Assembly (NCBI GenBank): GCA_026988155.1 | Contig: JALSLW010000079.1 | Location: 1-64,000 of the forward strand | Direction of reading: 5' to 3' | DNA length: 64,000 bases | DNA from: Methylomonas sp. | GTDB lineage: Bacteria > Pseudomonadota > Gammaproteobacteria > Methylococcales > Methylomonadaceae | The notes under the pieces: model-generated | Databases searched by the model: none | The model's input: only the letters and a program-made list of their open reading frames with translations | Told to the model about the DNA's origin: nothing | Made by a program: the position numbers and the translations under genes | Shown here: positions 44,984 to 53,335 of the stretch, piece by piece | How the letters are laid out: each line of letters starts with the position of its first letter | How positions within the stretch are numbered: the stretch's first letter is position 1

Positions 44984-45394
44984 ATGAAAAGAAGTGGGCA
45001 ACAGGGGTTTACATTAATCGAATTGGTTATGGTGATTGTTATTTTGGGTATCTTAGCTGCCACGGCTTTGCCAAAGTTTGCTGATTTAAGCGGTGATGCG
45101 CGAAAGGCATCAATAAAAGGTGCTATGGGAGGAGTAAGATCAGCTGTAGGAATTGCTCATTCAGCGTCTCTGGTTGCCGGCAGTAATACTGTAACTATTG
45201 AAGGTGCTACATATACTCTTGTCAGTGGGTATCCAAGTGTAAGTAATATTAAAGCTTTAGCTGGTCTTTCAGATGAATATACTCTTACTCCAACAAGTAC
45301 CACTTCTACTATCATATCCCTTAAAGCTAATTGTCAGTTTAAATATACGGTTGCTGGTGGCGTGACAGATAGCTTAGTTCAGACGGGATGTTAG
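44984..45394 (+). CDS. mshA: Type IV pilin, MshA-like major subunit
   Basis: A 136-residue prepilin with the short basic leader MKRSGQQG and a class III cleavage motif G|FTLIELVMVIVILGI, followed by the ALPKFADLSGDARKASIKGAMG segment characteristic of MshA/PilE-type pilins. Two C-terminal Cys residues (NCQFKY and the final TGC) would form the disulfide loop. Its position at the head of the pilin gene series and simple structure suggest the major subunit. A purine-rich site (AAGGGTAAG) precedes the start. It is separated from the other pilins by 332 bases of palindromic repeats, consistent with separate, higher expression. Confidence 0.85.
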   Translation: MKRSGQQGFTLIELVMVIVILGILAATALPKFADLSGDARKASIKGAMGGVRSAVGIAHSASLVAGSNTVTIEGATYTLVSGYPSVSNIKALAGLSDEYTLTPTSTTSTIISLKANCQFKYTVAGGVTDSLVQTGC

Positions 45395-45412
45395 TTAGTC
45401 ATTTGTAGTCAT

Positions 45413-45506
45413 GTAGGCTGAGATGGAGCGGTAGCGAACCCCCAGCACTGGCAAACCTAATTAGCTTAATATGCTGGGGTTGCGCTACCGTTTCACCCCA
45501 GCCTAC
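45413..45506. repeat. Long imperfect palindrome between mshA and mshC
   Basis: The arms start GTAGGCTG and end CAGCCTAC. The inner arms contain CGGTAGCG and CGCTACCG, then CCCCAGCA and TGCTGGGG, around a 20-odd-base loop. It lies 18 bases after the mshA stop and would form a stable stem in mRNA, possibly ending or protecting the mshA transcript. Confidence 0.8.
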
Positions 45507-45524
45507 GGATAAAATAAATGGATA

Positions 45525-45619
45525 GTTCCCATGGTCTCCGCGGGAACTCATGTTAGGACGCTCTGCGTCCAGTGACGCAGAGCGTTTACAAGCTGCATTT
45601 TTAAGCAGAGCATGGGAAC
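45525..45619. repeat. Second palindromic repeat between mshA and mshC
   Basis: The outer arms are GTTCCCATG and CATGGGAAC, and the centre is a twelve-base perfect hairpin (ACGCTCTGCGTC, four-base loop, GACGCAGAGCGT). From memory, similar sequences with GTTCCCA and TGGGAACGA ends are widespread dispersed repeats in several environmental proteobacteria. Only one copy is in this window. Confidence 0.75.
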
Positions 45620-45726
45620 GATGAATTTGAATAATAATTAGATTTTCTCTTACAGAAAGCCGTATTAAAATTTGAATAGGATAAAAATAAAGCAGAACGC
45701 AATAAAAACTAAGGACTTTTTATCCC

Positions 45727-46200
45727 ATGAAAAATAATAAACAAACGGGATTCACATTAGTCGAGCTGGTCATGGTTATTATCATGTTAGGCATACTCTC
45801 TGCCTCAGCCCTGCCAAAATTCTTTGATAAAAATACCTTTGCAGAACGCGCCTTTTTTGACGACACTTTAAATGCAGTGCGTTATGCTCAAAAATTAGCT
45901 GTAGCTACTGGCTGTAATGTGAAAGTCTCTATTTCTTCAGATCGCTATACCTTAACTCGGCTAGTGGATTACAGTAGTGCATTATGCACTAATAGTGCGA
46001 CTGGTTCATTAGCAGTTTCTCATCCTAGCTCTGGTATTGGCAGTTATTCTGGATCAGAATCCGGAGTTACTTTAACCAGTTCTGTACCTTCTTTTAATTT
46101 TGATGCTTTAGGCACAGCTTCAACTGATGCTATATTAACGGTAGCAGGTTCTAAAGTCATTAACGTGATTGCCGAAACAGGGTACGTTTATGCACCCTAA
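45727..46200 (+). CDS. mshC: MSHA minor pilin, MshC-like
   Basis: A 157-residue prepilin with the leader MKNNKQTG and the cleavage motif G|FTLVELVMVIIMLGI. The GspH-like body includes DDTLNAVRYAQKLAVATGCNVKVSISSDRYTL and two Cys residues. Its length and the GspH pattern match MshC-type minor pilins. It opens the run mshC-D-O-P, in which each gene overlaps the next. Confidence 0.8.
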   Translation: MKNNKQTGFTLVELVMVIIMLGILSASALPKFFDKNTFAERAFFDDTLNAVRYAQKLAVATGCNVKVSISSDRYTLTRLVDYSSALCTNSATGSLAVSHPSSGIGSYSGSESGVTLTSSVPSFNFDALGTASTDAILTVAGSKVINVIAETGYVYAP

Positions 46201-46642
46201 AAATCAGCAGATAGGAGTAACTCTGGTTGAATTGATACTGTCTATGGTAATTATCAGTATTGCATTGACAGGTGTATTAACAGTGATGAACCTTACCGTT
46301 AGCCATAGTGCCGACCCCATTATTCAGCATCAGGCGACTGCGATTGCTGAGTCTTATCTGGAAGAAATTTTATTGCAGGCTTATCAAAATCCAGTAGGTG
46401 GCTATAGTGGGGTAGACCGCAGTCAGTTTGATGATGTGGATGATTATAATGGTTTAAGCAATGTGGGTGTGAAAGATCATTTAGGAAATTCGGTGGCTGC
46501 GCTTGCTAACTATAATGTTTCGGTTGCTGTTTCTGCTGTCACTTTAACGGATAGTGTGCAGGCAAAGAAAGTGACTGTTACGGTATCTTTATCTGGATTA
46601 GGAAGCAGTCTGAATTTAGTTGGCTATAGGGCTGATTATTGA
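46190..46642 (+). CDS. mshD: MSHA minor pilin, MshD-like
   Basis: A 150-residue prepilin with the cleavage region QQIG|VTLVELILSMVIISIALTGVL and a PilV/MshD-like body (ADPIIQHQATAIAESYLEEILLQAYQNP). I use the Met of MHPKNQQ, which overlaps the mshC end by 11 bases; the open frame begins seven codons upstream. The stop overlaps the start of the next gene by one base (TGATG). Confidence 0.8.
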   Translation: MHPKNQQIGVTLVELILSMVIISIALTGVLTVMNLTVSHSADPIIQHQATAIAESYLEEILLQAYQNPVGGYSGVDRSQFDDVDDYNGLSNVGVKDHLGNSVAALANYNVSVAVSAVTLTDSVQAKKVTVTVSLSGLGSSLNLVGYRADY

Positions 46643-47442
46643 TGAAAATGCAGGAAGGCTTTACTTTAATTGAGCTGATTATGGTGATTGTTATCGTGGG
46701 GATTTTAGCAACCATGACTACAAGTATTATTACCTTACCCGTTAAAAGCTATATTGATCTTGAAAGGCGAACGGCTTTAGTTGATGCAGCAGAAATAAGC
46801 CTGAGGCGGATGCAAAGAGATATTCGGCGAGCTTTGCCTAATAGTATACGGATTACTAATAGTGGAACGGCGATTGAACTGCTCCACACAACAGATGGGG
46901 GCCGTTATCGGGCAAAGCTTGATAGCAGTGATGGGTCTGGCGATATTCTAAACTTTACCAAAGCTGACAGCAGTTTTGATGTGCTGGGTTCATTAAATGC
47001 TGTGCCCAGCGGAGAGCTTGTTATTTATAATTTGGGTTCGGTTAGTACCAATGCTTATGCTGGCAATAACCGGGCAACTCTTTCAAATACCTCTACTGTC
47101 GATTTAATTGTATTAGGTGCTGTAAAATTATTTCCATTCCAGTCACCGCAGCAACGGTTTTTTATTGTAGATACCCCCATTACCTACAGTTGTGCCAGCG
47201 GTGAATTAAGACGTTATGATAATGCAATTGATGCTTCATATAGTATCAGCAGTTCAGTACCCATTTTGGCAAGTCTAAGCTATAAAATACAGGCAAAAGC
47301 AAATACGCTCTCCTGTTCCTTTAATTATAATGAAGGGACTGCCGAACGGGCTGGGCTGGTGACTTTAGAGATTGCCTTAACTGATGATTCGGGCGAGTCG
47401 GCTAAATTAATCCATCAAGTCCATGTAGATAATTTGCCATGA
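46642..47442 (+). CDS. mshO: MSHA minor pilin, MshO-like
   Basis: A 266-residue pseudopilin with leader MKMQEG and G|FTLIELIMVIVIVGILA, then RTALVDAAEISLRRMQRDIRRALPNSIRI, a segment typical of PilW/MshO-type proteins. It begins with the ATG that overlaps the mshD stop and ends overlapping the next gene by four bases. Its place between mshD and mshP is conserved in MSHA loci. Confidence 0.82.
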   Translation: MKMQEGFTLIELIMVIVIVGILATMTTSIITLPVKSYIDLERRTALVDAAEISLRRMQRDIRRALPNSIRITNSGTAIELLHTTDGGRYRAKLDSSDGSGDILNFTKADSSFDVLGSLNAVPSGELVIYNLGSVSTNAYAGNNRATLSNTSTVDLIVLGAVKLFPFQSPQQRFFIVDTPITYSCASGELRRYDNAIDASYSISSSVPILASLSYKIQAKANTLSCSFNYNEGTAERAGLVTLEIALTDDSGESAKLIHQVHVDNLP

Positions 47443-47831
47443 AAAAGCAGACTGGATTTTCAATTGTTATGGCAATTTTTATCTTAGTAGTGCTTAGTTT
47501 ATTAGGCGGCTACATGGTTAAATTAAGTGGTGTGCAACATGCCACCTCCGCTTTTGCGATTCAGGGTGCCAGGGCTTATCAGGCGGCTAGGGCTGGAATC
47601 GGCTGGGCAGTTTCTCGAATAATAACGGATGGGGGAAATTGCAGTGATATTGTTTCCCCTATAAGTTTTGCCGATATTAGCGGTTTTGCTGTTTCTTTGA
47701 CTTGTATGGCTCAGCCTATTGCAGAGGATACAAATTATGTGGTCTATAAAATTACTGCTTTAAGTGAGTTTGGTGCTTATAACAGTGCTAATTATATTTC
47801 CAGGAGGATTGAGGTTTCTATTGTTGACTGA
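47439..47831 (+). CDS. mshP: MSHA pilus protein, MshP-like
   Basis: A 130-residue protein with an N-terminal leader and hydrophobic helix (KKQTGFSIVMAIFILVVLSLLGGYMVKL) lacking the usual Glu after the cleavage site, followed by AFAIQGARAYQAARAGIGWAVSRI, as in MshP/PilX-type pilus proteins. It overlaps mshO by four bases and ends the plus-strand pilin run. Beyond it lie repeats and the MITE, then the convergent mshG. Confidence 0.8.
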   Translation: MKKQTGFSIVMAIFILVVLSLLGGYMVKLSGVQHATSAFAIQGARAYQAARAGIGWAVSRIITDGGNCSDIVSPISFADISGFAVSLTCMAQPIAEDTNYVVYKITALSEFGAYNSANYISRRIEVSIVD

Positions 47832-48084
47832 ATTGCCAGGTGTATTTTTAGCTCAGCGGATAAGGTGCTAAAGAAATATTTTTCTAATTTTATATAGTTG
47901 GATAGGGAGATTTGTAGTCAAAATCATCTTCATACTCTATAGAATAAAAAATATTTAGGATACCCAGCTGTTTGGATATATTCTTGTAATGCTTGGGTTA
48001 CAACAGCTTTTTTTATCTTATATTCGCCCAATAAAAGAGCTTCATTAATAAGATTGTCGGCATGATGCTTTTTCCTTTTTTACC

Positions 48085-48148
48085 ATTTTAGGCCCTGAAT
48101 AAATAGTTACGTAGCTCGCTATGCGCCTATTTATTCGGGGCCTAAAAT
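48085..48148. repeat. Palindrome with GCTATG core after mshP
   Basis: The arms ATTTTAGGCCC.. and ..GGGGCCTAAAAT pair at 21 of 22 positions around a 20-base loop that itself holds TAGCTCGCTA. The loop core (GTTACGTAGCTCGCTATGCG) resembles those at 38457 and 57725. An A run follows. It could end transcription from both directions between the convergent msh operons. No gene is seen in the remaining 47832-48199 sequence. Confidence 0.75.
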
Positions 48149-48199
48149 AAAAAAAATCCTGCGTAAAACTATTAAATTAATTTTACTTGGATACTTAAT

Positions 48200-48438
48200 C
48201 CTAAATAAATCAGTTGAACGCATAGTTTAACTGTAACTTGTTAAATAAACAGTTTAATCCAGTTTTTTACTATTCACCAAATGGGTGAGTGTATATCGCT
48301 TCACGGTTTTGTGAAAAATCTGGACAAAACTACTGCAGAATAGCTCTCGATAAGGACTATGGCCATTATCTTCTAGCTATTCTTTGCCTTTTTTGCCCAG
48401 ATTTCCCACAAAATCCGTGCTCAACTGATTTATTTAGG
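48200..48438. mobile_element. MITE copy 2 (239 bp)
   Basis: Same length and perfect 18-base inverted ends as copy 1 at 15972, differing at seven positions by my count. Its right end touches the stop codon of mshG, so insertion happened at the very end of that gene. The flanks TTAAT and CTAAT form only an imperfect five-base duplication. Confidence 0.9.
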
Positions 48439-49659
48439 CTAATGCATCGCACCAGACAAATTCCACATTGGCAAAAATATCCCTAAAGCCAGTACTAACA
48501 CCATTGAACCTATTATCAGCAATAAAAAGGGCTCTATCACACTGGCTAGGTTTTTTAGTTCTGCATCAATTTCAGCCTCATAAAAATCAGCAACTTCCAA
48601 TAGCATTTCACTGATATTGCCGGTTTCTTCCCCGACCATGATCATTTGTATAACTAGCGGTGGAAACAGGCCTATACTCATTGCCATACGGCTGATACTG
48701 TCGCCTTTTTCTATGCCTATGCGCATGGTATCAAGTTTTGAGCCAATATAGATATTGCCTATGGCATTTGACACAATGCTGATACCTTGAATCAGCGGTA
48801 CGCCTGAGCTAAGTATCATGGCAAAAGAGCGCGAAAAACGTTCCATGGTGGCTCGATGGATAATGCTACCGACTGCCGGTATTTTTAGCATCAGCTGGTC
48901 TTTTTTCAGGTGGCCTTCTGGGGTTTCTATGTATTTGATTAGCATAATAGCTGTTAGCACTAGCCCACCAATAATATATGGCCAGTAGGCTACGCTAAAA
49001 TCAGAAATACTCATTAGCATTTTTGTTTGCCAGGGCAATTCTGCTCCCATTTTATCGAATACGCCTTTAAAGGCGGGAATAACATAAATATTAACGATTG
49101 CCATGGCGACGCTAATGGCGATGATAACCATGGTAGGGTAGCGCAAGGCAGACTTTATTCTGCTTTGGGTTTCTTTTTCCCGCTCCATATATTGCGAAAT
49201 CTGCAAAAAAGCCTGATCCAGTCCTCCCGTTTCTTCACCAACATTGACAATGCTGATAAACAGGTGTGAAAATATTTTTGGGTGCTGTCCCATTGCCTGA
49301 CTCAACGTTAAACCGCTTTCTAAAGAGCTGGCAATATTGCTTAAGGCGTTTGCCAGAGCAGTGTTGCGGGTTGATTCGGTCAGGCTGTTTATAGCGCGGA
49401 TTATGGGAACGCCTGCTTTGCTTAAGCTATGCATTTGTCTGCTAAACAGCATTATGTCATCTATTTTTATGCTGCCAATGGCTTGCCAATGGTTAAACTG
49501 TTCCATCAGATCTGTCTGTTCAGCTCGTATTTTGATTGAGACGGCCGTTAATTCTCTGTCAGAAAGGGAGTTAACCACTGATTTTGTATTTTCAGCTTCA
49601 ATAATCCCTTCGATAAGTTTGCCTGACTGATTGCGAGCTTTATATGCATATTTTGACAT
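48439..49659 (-). CDS. mshG: MSHA pilus platform protein MshG (GspF/PilC family)
   Basis: Inner-membrane platform protein of 406 residues. The start is the Met of MSKYAYKARNQSGKL; an upstream in-frame Met would lie inside mshE. Two GspF domains are visible, each with the pattern LFSRQMHSLSKAGVPIIRAI / RSFAMILSSGVPLIQGI and GEETGGLDQAF / GEETGNISEML, plus three membrane segments. It is the last gene of the mshI-to-mshG run, and its stop codon directly abuts a MITE. A short ribosome-site-like GGGAAC lies before the start. Confidence 0.9.
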   Translation of the reverse strand: MSKYAYKARNQSGKLIEGIIEAENTKSVVNSLSDRELTAVSIKIRAEQTDLMEQFNHWQAIGSIKIDDIMLFSRQMHSLSKAGVPIIRAINSLTESTRNTALANALSNIASSLESGLTLSQAMGQHPKIFSHLFISIVNVGEETGGLDQAFLQISQYMEREKETQSRIKSALRYPTMVIIAISVAMAIVNIYVIPAFKGVFDKMGAELPWQTKMLMSISDFSVAYWPYIIGGLVLTAIMLIKYIETPEGHLKKDQLMLKIPAVGSIIHRATMERFSRSFAMILSSGVPLIQGISIVSNAIGNIYIGSKLDTMRIGIEKGDSISRMAMSIGLFPPLVIQMIMVGEETGNISEMLLEVADFYEAEIDAELKNLASVIEPFLLLIIGSMVLVLALGIFLPMWNLSGAMH

Positions 49660-49660
49660 T

Positions 49661-51364
49661 TTAAGTTCCCGATCCTGTGATACGGATAACTTCATCTAAG
49701 CTGGTAATGCCTTGACGGACAAACTCTAAAGCGCATTCAGTAAAGGGTACAAATCCAGGGGTATTTTCTGCTGCCAAGGTAAAGGCCGAAGAGTCACCGC
49801 GCCGCAGAGCATCAAGTGTTTCGTGTCGCATTTCCAATAATTCATAAACCCCGATTCTGCCACTGTAGCCAGTTTGGTTACAGTGGTGGCATCCTGTGCC
49901 GTGTTTAAACTGAATGGTTTTACTGTCGCAGTTAAAGCTGTTTTCCAGCCAGGTTCTATGAGTCTGTTCAATTTCTTTATCGCTGGTAGAGCAATGTTCG
50001 CAAATTCGTCTGACTAAACGCTGCGCAATAATAACCTGTAGCGCACTGGCTAAAATATAACCTTCTACCCCCATATCCAGTAGGCGCATTGCTGTTTCAA
50101 CAGCTCCATTGGTGTGTAGAGTGGAGAAAACCAAATGGCCTGTAATAGAGGCCCGTATGGCAATTTCAGCAGTTTCTGTGTCACGCATTTCTCCCACTAG
50201 GATAACATCCGGGTCTTGCCGCAAGGCTGAGCGCAGAACACTGGCAAAAGTTAAGCCAATCTTCTCATTAACCTGCGACTGATTGATACGGGGAAGGCTG
50301 TATTCAACAGGGTCTTCTGCTGTGATGATTTTTGTATCGGGCTTGTTGACTTCTGTAAGGGCTGCATACAATGTAGTGGTTTTACCGCTGCCCGTTGGCC
50401 CTGTTACCAGTATTAAGCCATGCGGGTTCTTAATATAGGATTTGAAACGGTTTAATAAATCTTCAGGAATGCCTAATTTATTCAGATTTAATAAGCCTTG
50501 GGAGTGATCTAGCAAGCGCATGACGATTGATTCGCCATGTGTTACCGGCAAAGTAGATAGCCGTATATCTAGAGATTTCCCTTTAACTCTAATGCTGAAG
50601 CGACCATCTTGAGGCAGTCTTTTTTCTGAAATATTCAGCCCTGACATCAGTTTTAAGCGCACAACCAGAGCGGGTGCGATTTTAACTTCATTTAAAATTT
50701 GTTCATTTAAAACGCCGTCAATCCGCTGGCGGATGCGCAATACTTTCTCGTCAGGTTCTATATGAATATCCGAGGCATTGACCTGAGCGGCATCTTCAAA
50801 AATAGATTGTAACAGCTTGACCACAGGGGCTTCTGCCACTTCATCAGAAGTAATGAGGGTATTGAAATCAAAATCATTGTCTGCCAGTTCATCATCCAAT
50901 TGACCCGCCAGGTCACTTATTTCTCCTGTACGCCGATAGCTTTGGTCAATAACGCTAAGCAAATCGCTTTCCCTGACCACGGCCTGGCGAATCCGTTTTT
51001 TAAGAATGCGAGTCAGTTCATCCAGCCCCATTAAATCAGTAGGGTCTGCCATCGCTAACAGCACATCATGCTCATTGCTTTCTAACAGCATAACCCTAAA
51101 TCGCCTAGCAAGGCTTTCGGGCAGCAAATTGACTACTTCGTCCTGTCTTGGATATTGGCTGATTTCAATAAAAGGGATTTGCAGCTGGCGGGAAAGAAAA
51201 TTAAGCAGATCGGTTTCGGAAATGAAATTCAGGTCAACAAGCGTCCGTCCTAGTTTGCGGCCTGATTTTTTTTGCTCTGCCAGAGCAGACATAAGTTGTT
51301 CATGGGTAATAATACGATTTTGTACTAGTAAATCACCAATGCGAATTCTTTTTCTTGGGGTCAT
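49661..51364 (-). CDS. mshE: MSHA pilus extension ATPase MshE
   Basis: A 567-residue GspE/PilB-family ATPase powering pilus assembly; MshE of Vibrio is known to bind c-di-GMP through its N-terminal domain. Visible are the N-terminal MshEN-like segments (GRKLGRTLVDLNFISETDLLNFL), Walker A GPTGSGKTTT near 325, Asp box, Walker B DPDVILVGEMRD, the His box (FSTLHTN) and a zinc tetracysteine (CEHC..CHHC). Length is typical. It ends one base before the mshG start, so the two are co-translated. Confidence 0.93.
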   Translation of the reverse strand: MTPRKRIRIGDLLVQNRIITHEQLMSALAEQKKSGRKLGRTLVDLNFISETDLLNFLSRQLQIPFIEISQYPRQDEVVNLLPESLARRFRVMLLESNEHDVLLAMADPTDLMGLDELTRILKKRIRQAVVRESDLLSVIDQSYRRTGEISDLAGQLDDELADNDFDFNTLITSDEVAEAPVVKLLQSIFEDAAQVNASDIHIEPDEKVLRIRQRIDGVLNEQILNEVKIAPALVVRLKLMSGLNISEKRLPQDGRFSIRVKGKSLDIRLSTLPVTHGESIVMRLLDHSQGLLNLNKLGIPEDLLNRFKSYIKNPHGLILVTGPTGSGKTTTLYAALTEVNKPDTKIITAEDPVEYSLPRINQSQVNEKIGLTFASVLRSALRQDPDVILVGEMRDTETAEIAIRASITGHLVFSTLHTNGAVETAMRLLDMGVEGYILASALQVIIAQRLVRRICEHCSTSDKEIEQTHRTWLENSFNCDSKTIQFKHGTGCHHCNQTGYSGRIGVYELLEMRHETLDALRRGDSSAFTLAAENTPGFVPFTECALEFVRQGITSLDEVIRITGSGT

Positions 51365-51369
51365 GCGTG

Positions 51370-52404
51370 TTATTTAAGAATGCTTATCCTTTGATAAATA
51401 TAGTCTACTATCACTGTTTTTAATGAATTTTTATCAAGTGCCTGCTGGTAGGCGTGCAATGCCTGCTGTCTGTGCCCCAGGTTTTCCTGTGAAATGGCTG
51501 ACCCTAGCCAATATTCGGCTTTCCCCGAATTAATTGTTAATAGTTTCTGATAGGTTTCTAGCGATTCTGTATGTTTACCATTTTGCTGAAAAGCTGCGGC
51601 TAATAGGGCAAGGTAGGTTTCATTCTGTATATAACGGGCATCAATTTTCTGCAGTGTTTGCAGTGCGGGTTTTACTTGTTTGTTTTGTAAAAATAATTGG
51701 GTGCGGAGATTAATAAACTGTAGGTTTTGTGGAAATAGCAACAGGCCTTGGTCAAGTGATTTTTCTGTTTCGCTGGTTAAACCTAATTGCAGCAGAGTAG
51801 TGGCTAGCAGCAGACGGGCATCAATATGCTGCGGGTTAAGTCTTATAGTCTGCTCAAGCCTATCGACTTTTTTGACAGATGGCGACTGTTTTTTTACCCT
51901 TGAAAATAGTTTTTCTGCCTTTTGTATATTGCTTAGTACTGGTCTTTTTCTAATAAATTTTCTTTTAACTGACAAAACCTTCTTTTGGTGACTGGTTTTA
52001 GGCGGAATAGCCGGTTTTAAAGTTTTAGGTTTGTTTTCGGCAGTAGAGGTTGGAACCTGAACAGCATTTTTCTGAATATCCAGCTCAAAAGATGTAGTAG
52101 ATTTTACTGAGTGTTTATGCAGGATATTACCTGTTGGTTTTTTTGCAATAGTTTGTCTAACAGGGCTTGAAATTGCTTTTTTCTTAATTGCTGTGTCAAT
52201 CAGAGCGTTTTGAGGTTGATAATGCCTATAGGCTAATAGGGCGATGATAATAATTGCAATGATCAACAACCATAAGAATAAAGAAGCTGTATTTTTGGCA
52301 ACCGGCACAGCCTTGATATTATCCAGTTCCATTGGGTCTGAGGAACTTCCTATTTTAGCATTACGTTTTTCCAGATCATGCAGGACTTGATTTAATAAAC
52401 TCAT
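51370..52404 (-). CDS. mshN: MshN-like TPR protein
   Basis: A 344-residue membrane-anchored protein. The N-terminus MSLLNQVLHDLEKRNA is characteristic of MshN; one membrane helix follows (SLFLWLLIIAIIIIALLAY, about 39-58), then a basic Pro/Lys-rich linker and TPR repeats from about 170 to 340 (for example HIDARLLLATTLLQLGLTSE, AEYWLGSAISQENLGHRQQALHAY). It is needed for pilus assembly in Vibrio, probably as a scaffold. It lies between mshM and mshE in the standard order. Confidence 0.86.
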   Translation of the reverse strand: MSLLNQVLHDLEKRNAKIGSSSDPMELDNIKAVPVAKNTASLFLWLLIIAIIIIALLAYRHYQPQNALIDTAIKKKAISSPVRQTIAKKPTGNILHKHSVKSTTSFELDIQKNAVQVPTSTAENKPKTLKPAIPPKTSHQKKVLSVKRKFIRKRPVLSNIQKAEKLFSRVKKQSPSVKKVDRLEQTIRLNPQHIDARLLLATTLLQLGLTSETEKSLDQGLLLFPQNLQFINLRTQLFLQNKQVKPALQTLQKIDARYIQNETYLALLAAAFQQNGKHTESLETYQKLLTINSGKAEYWLGSAISQENLGHRQQALHAYQQALDKNSLKTVIVDYIYQRISILK

Positions 52405-52413
52405 TAGCAGTTC

Positions 52414-53319
52414 CTAAGCTAGGTTGAAGTGGTTAAATGCTAATAGGCATAGGGTTGCAAATAATGCAATAACGATCTGTTTTCGGCATTCGAAAGGCTG
52501 TTTTAATTTGCAAGTGTCTTCAGTATCTGCGGCTGCAAGCCGTATCTGTTTTACACCTATTTTTAGCAGGCCTGATCCGTATGCGGATAACAGGGCTTTA
52601 TGTGACAGTATATTTATTAAACGCGGGATGCCCATGCTGTAAAAATGCAGTGCATTAATGGCGCCATTGGTAAAGATAGTAGGGCTGGCGCTGTTAGCAA
52701 TGGTTAAACGGTGTTTGATATAGGCTTCTACATCAATCGGAGAAAGCTCCTTTAAGGCATAACTGAAACTAATGCGCTGTCTGAGCTGACGAATAGATTT
52801 TTTTTGCAAGAGTGTATTTAACTCTGGCTGACCAAACAGCACTATCTGCAATAATTTTTGCTTTTCGGTTTCCAAATTGGTTAAAAGCCTTAGAGCTTCC
52901 AATGTTTCTAAGGGCATTGCCTGTGCTTCATCAATGATTAGAACTGTTTTTTGCAGTTTTTCTGCATTGTCCAGCAAATGCTTATTTAGCAATTGCAATA
53001 AACGGGTTTTTCCTTTCTCTCTGCTAAATGAGATGCCCAGTTCACTTGCAATTGACAGGTGCAAGGCTGTAGCGGATATATGGGGGTTAGGAATGTAGGC
53101 AGTGACAAAGGGCGGTTGCAATTCATTGAGCAATTTTCGGCATAGCATGGTTTTCCCTACTCCTACATTGCCCGTTATCTTTATAAACCCTTCGCCATTT
53201 TGCAGGGCAATGAGCAAAACATTTAATGCTTCTCTATGGCTGGGCAAATCAAAATAGAATTGCGTATCAGGTGTTAGTCCGAAAGGAAACTCAGATAGTC
53301 CGAAGTGTTTTAGGTACAT
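52414..53319 (-). CDS. mshM: MshM-like AAA ATPase (ExeA family)
   Basis: A 301-residue ATPase with Walker A GNVGVGKTML near 50 and Walker B VLIIDEAQAMP near 126, the ExeA/MshM N-terminus MYLKHFGLSEFPFGLTPDTQFYF and a C-terminal membrane segment (IVIALFATLCLLAF). Members of this family help assemble secretins in the cell wall. It sits immediately before mshN and after mshL. Confidence 0.88.
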   Translation of the reverse strand: MYLKHFGLSEFPFGLTPDTQFYFDLPSHREALNVLLIALQNGEGFIKITGNVGVGKTMLCRKLLNELQPPFVTAYIPNPHISATALHLSIASELGISFSREKGKTRLLQLLNKHLLDNAEKLQKTVLIIDEAQAMPLETLEALRLLTNLETEKQKLLQIVLFGQPELNTLLQKKSIRQLRQRISFSYALKELSPIDVEAYIKHRLTIANSASPTIFTNGAINALHFYSMGIPRLINILSHKALLSAYGSGLLKIGVKQIRLAAADTEDTCKLKQPFECRKQIVIALFATLCLLAFNHFNLA

Positions 53320-53335
53320 TGCCTAAATGTTTAGA

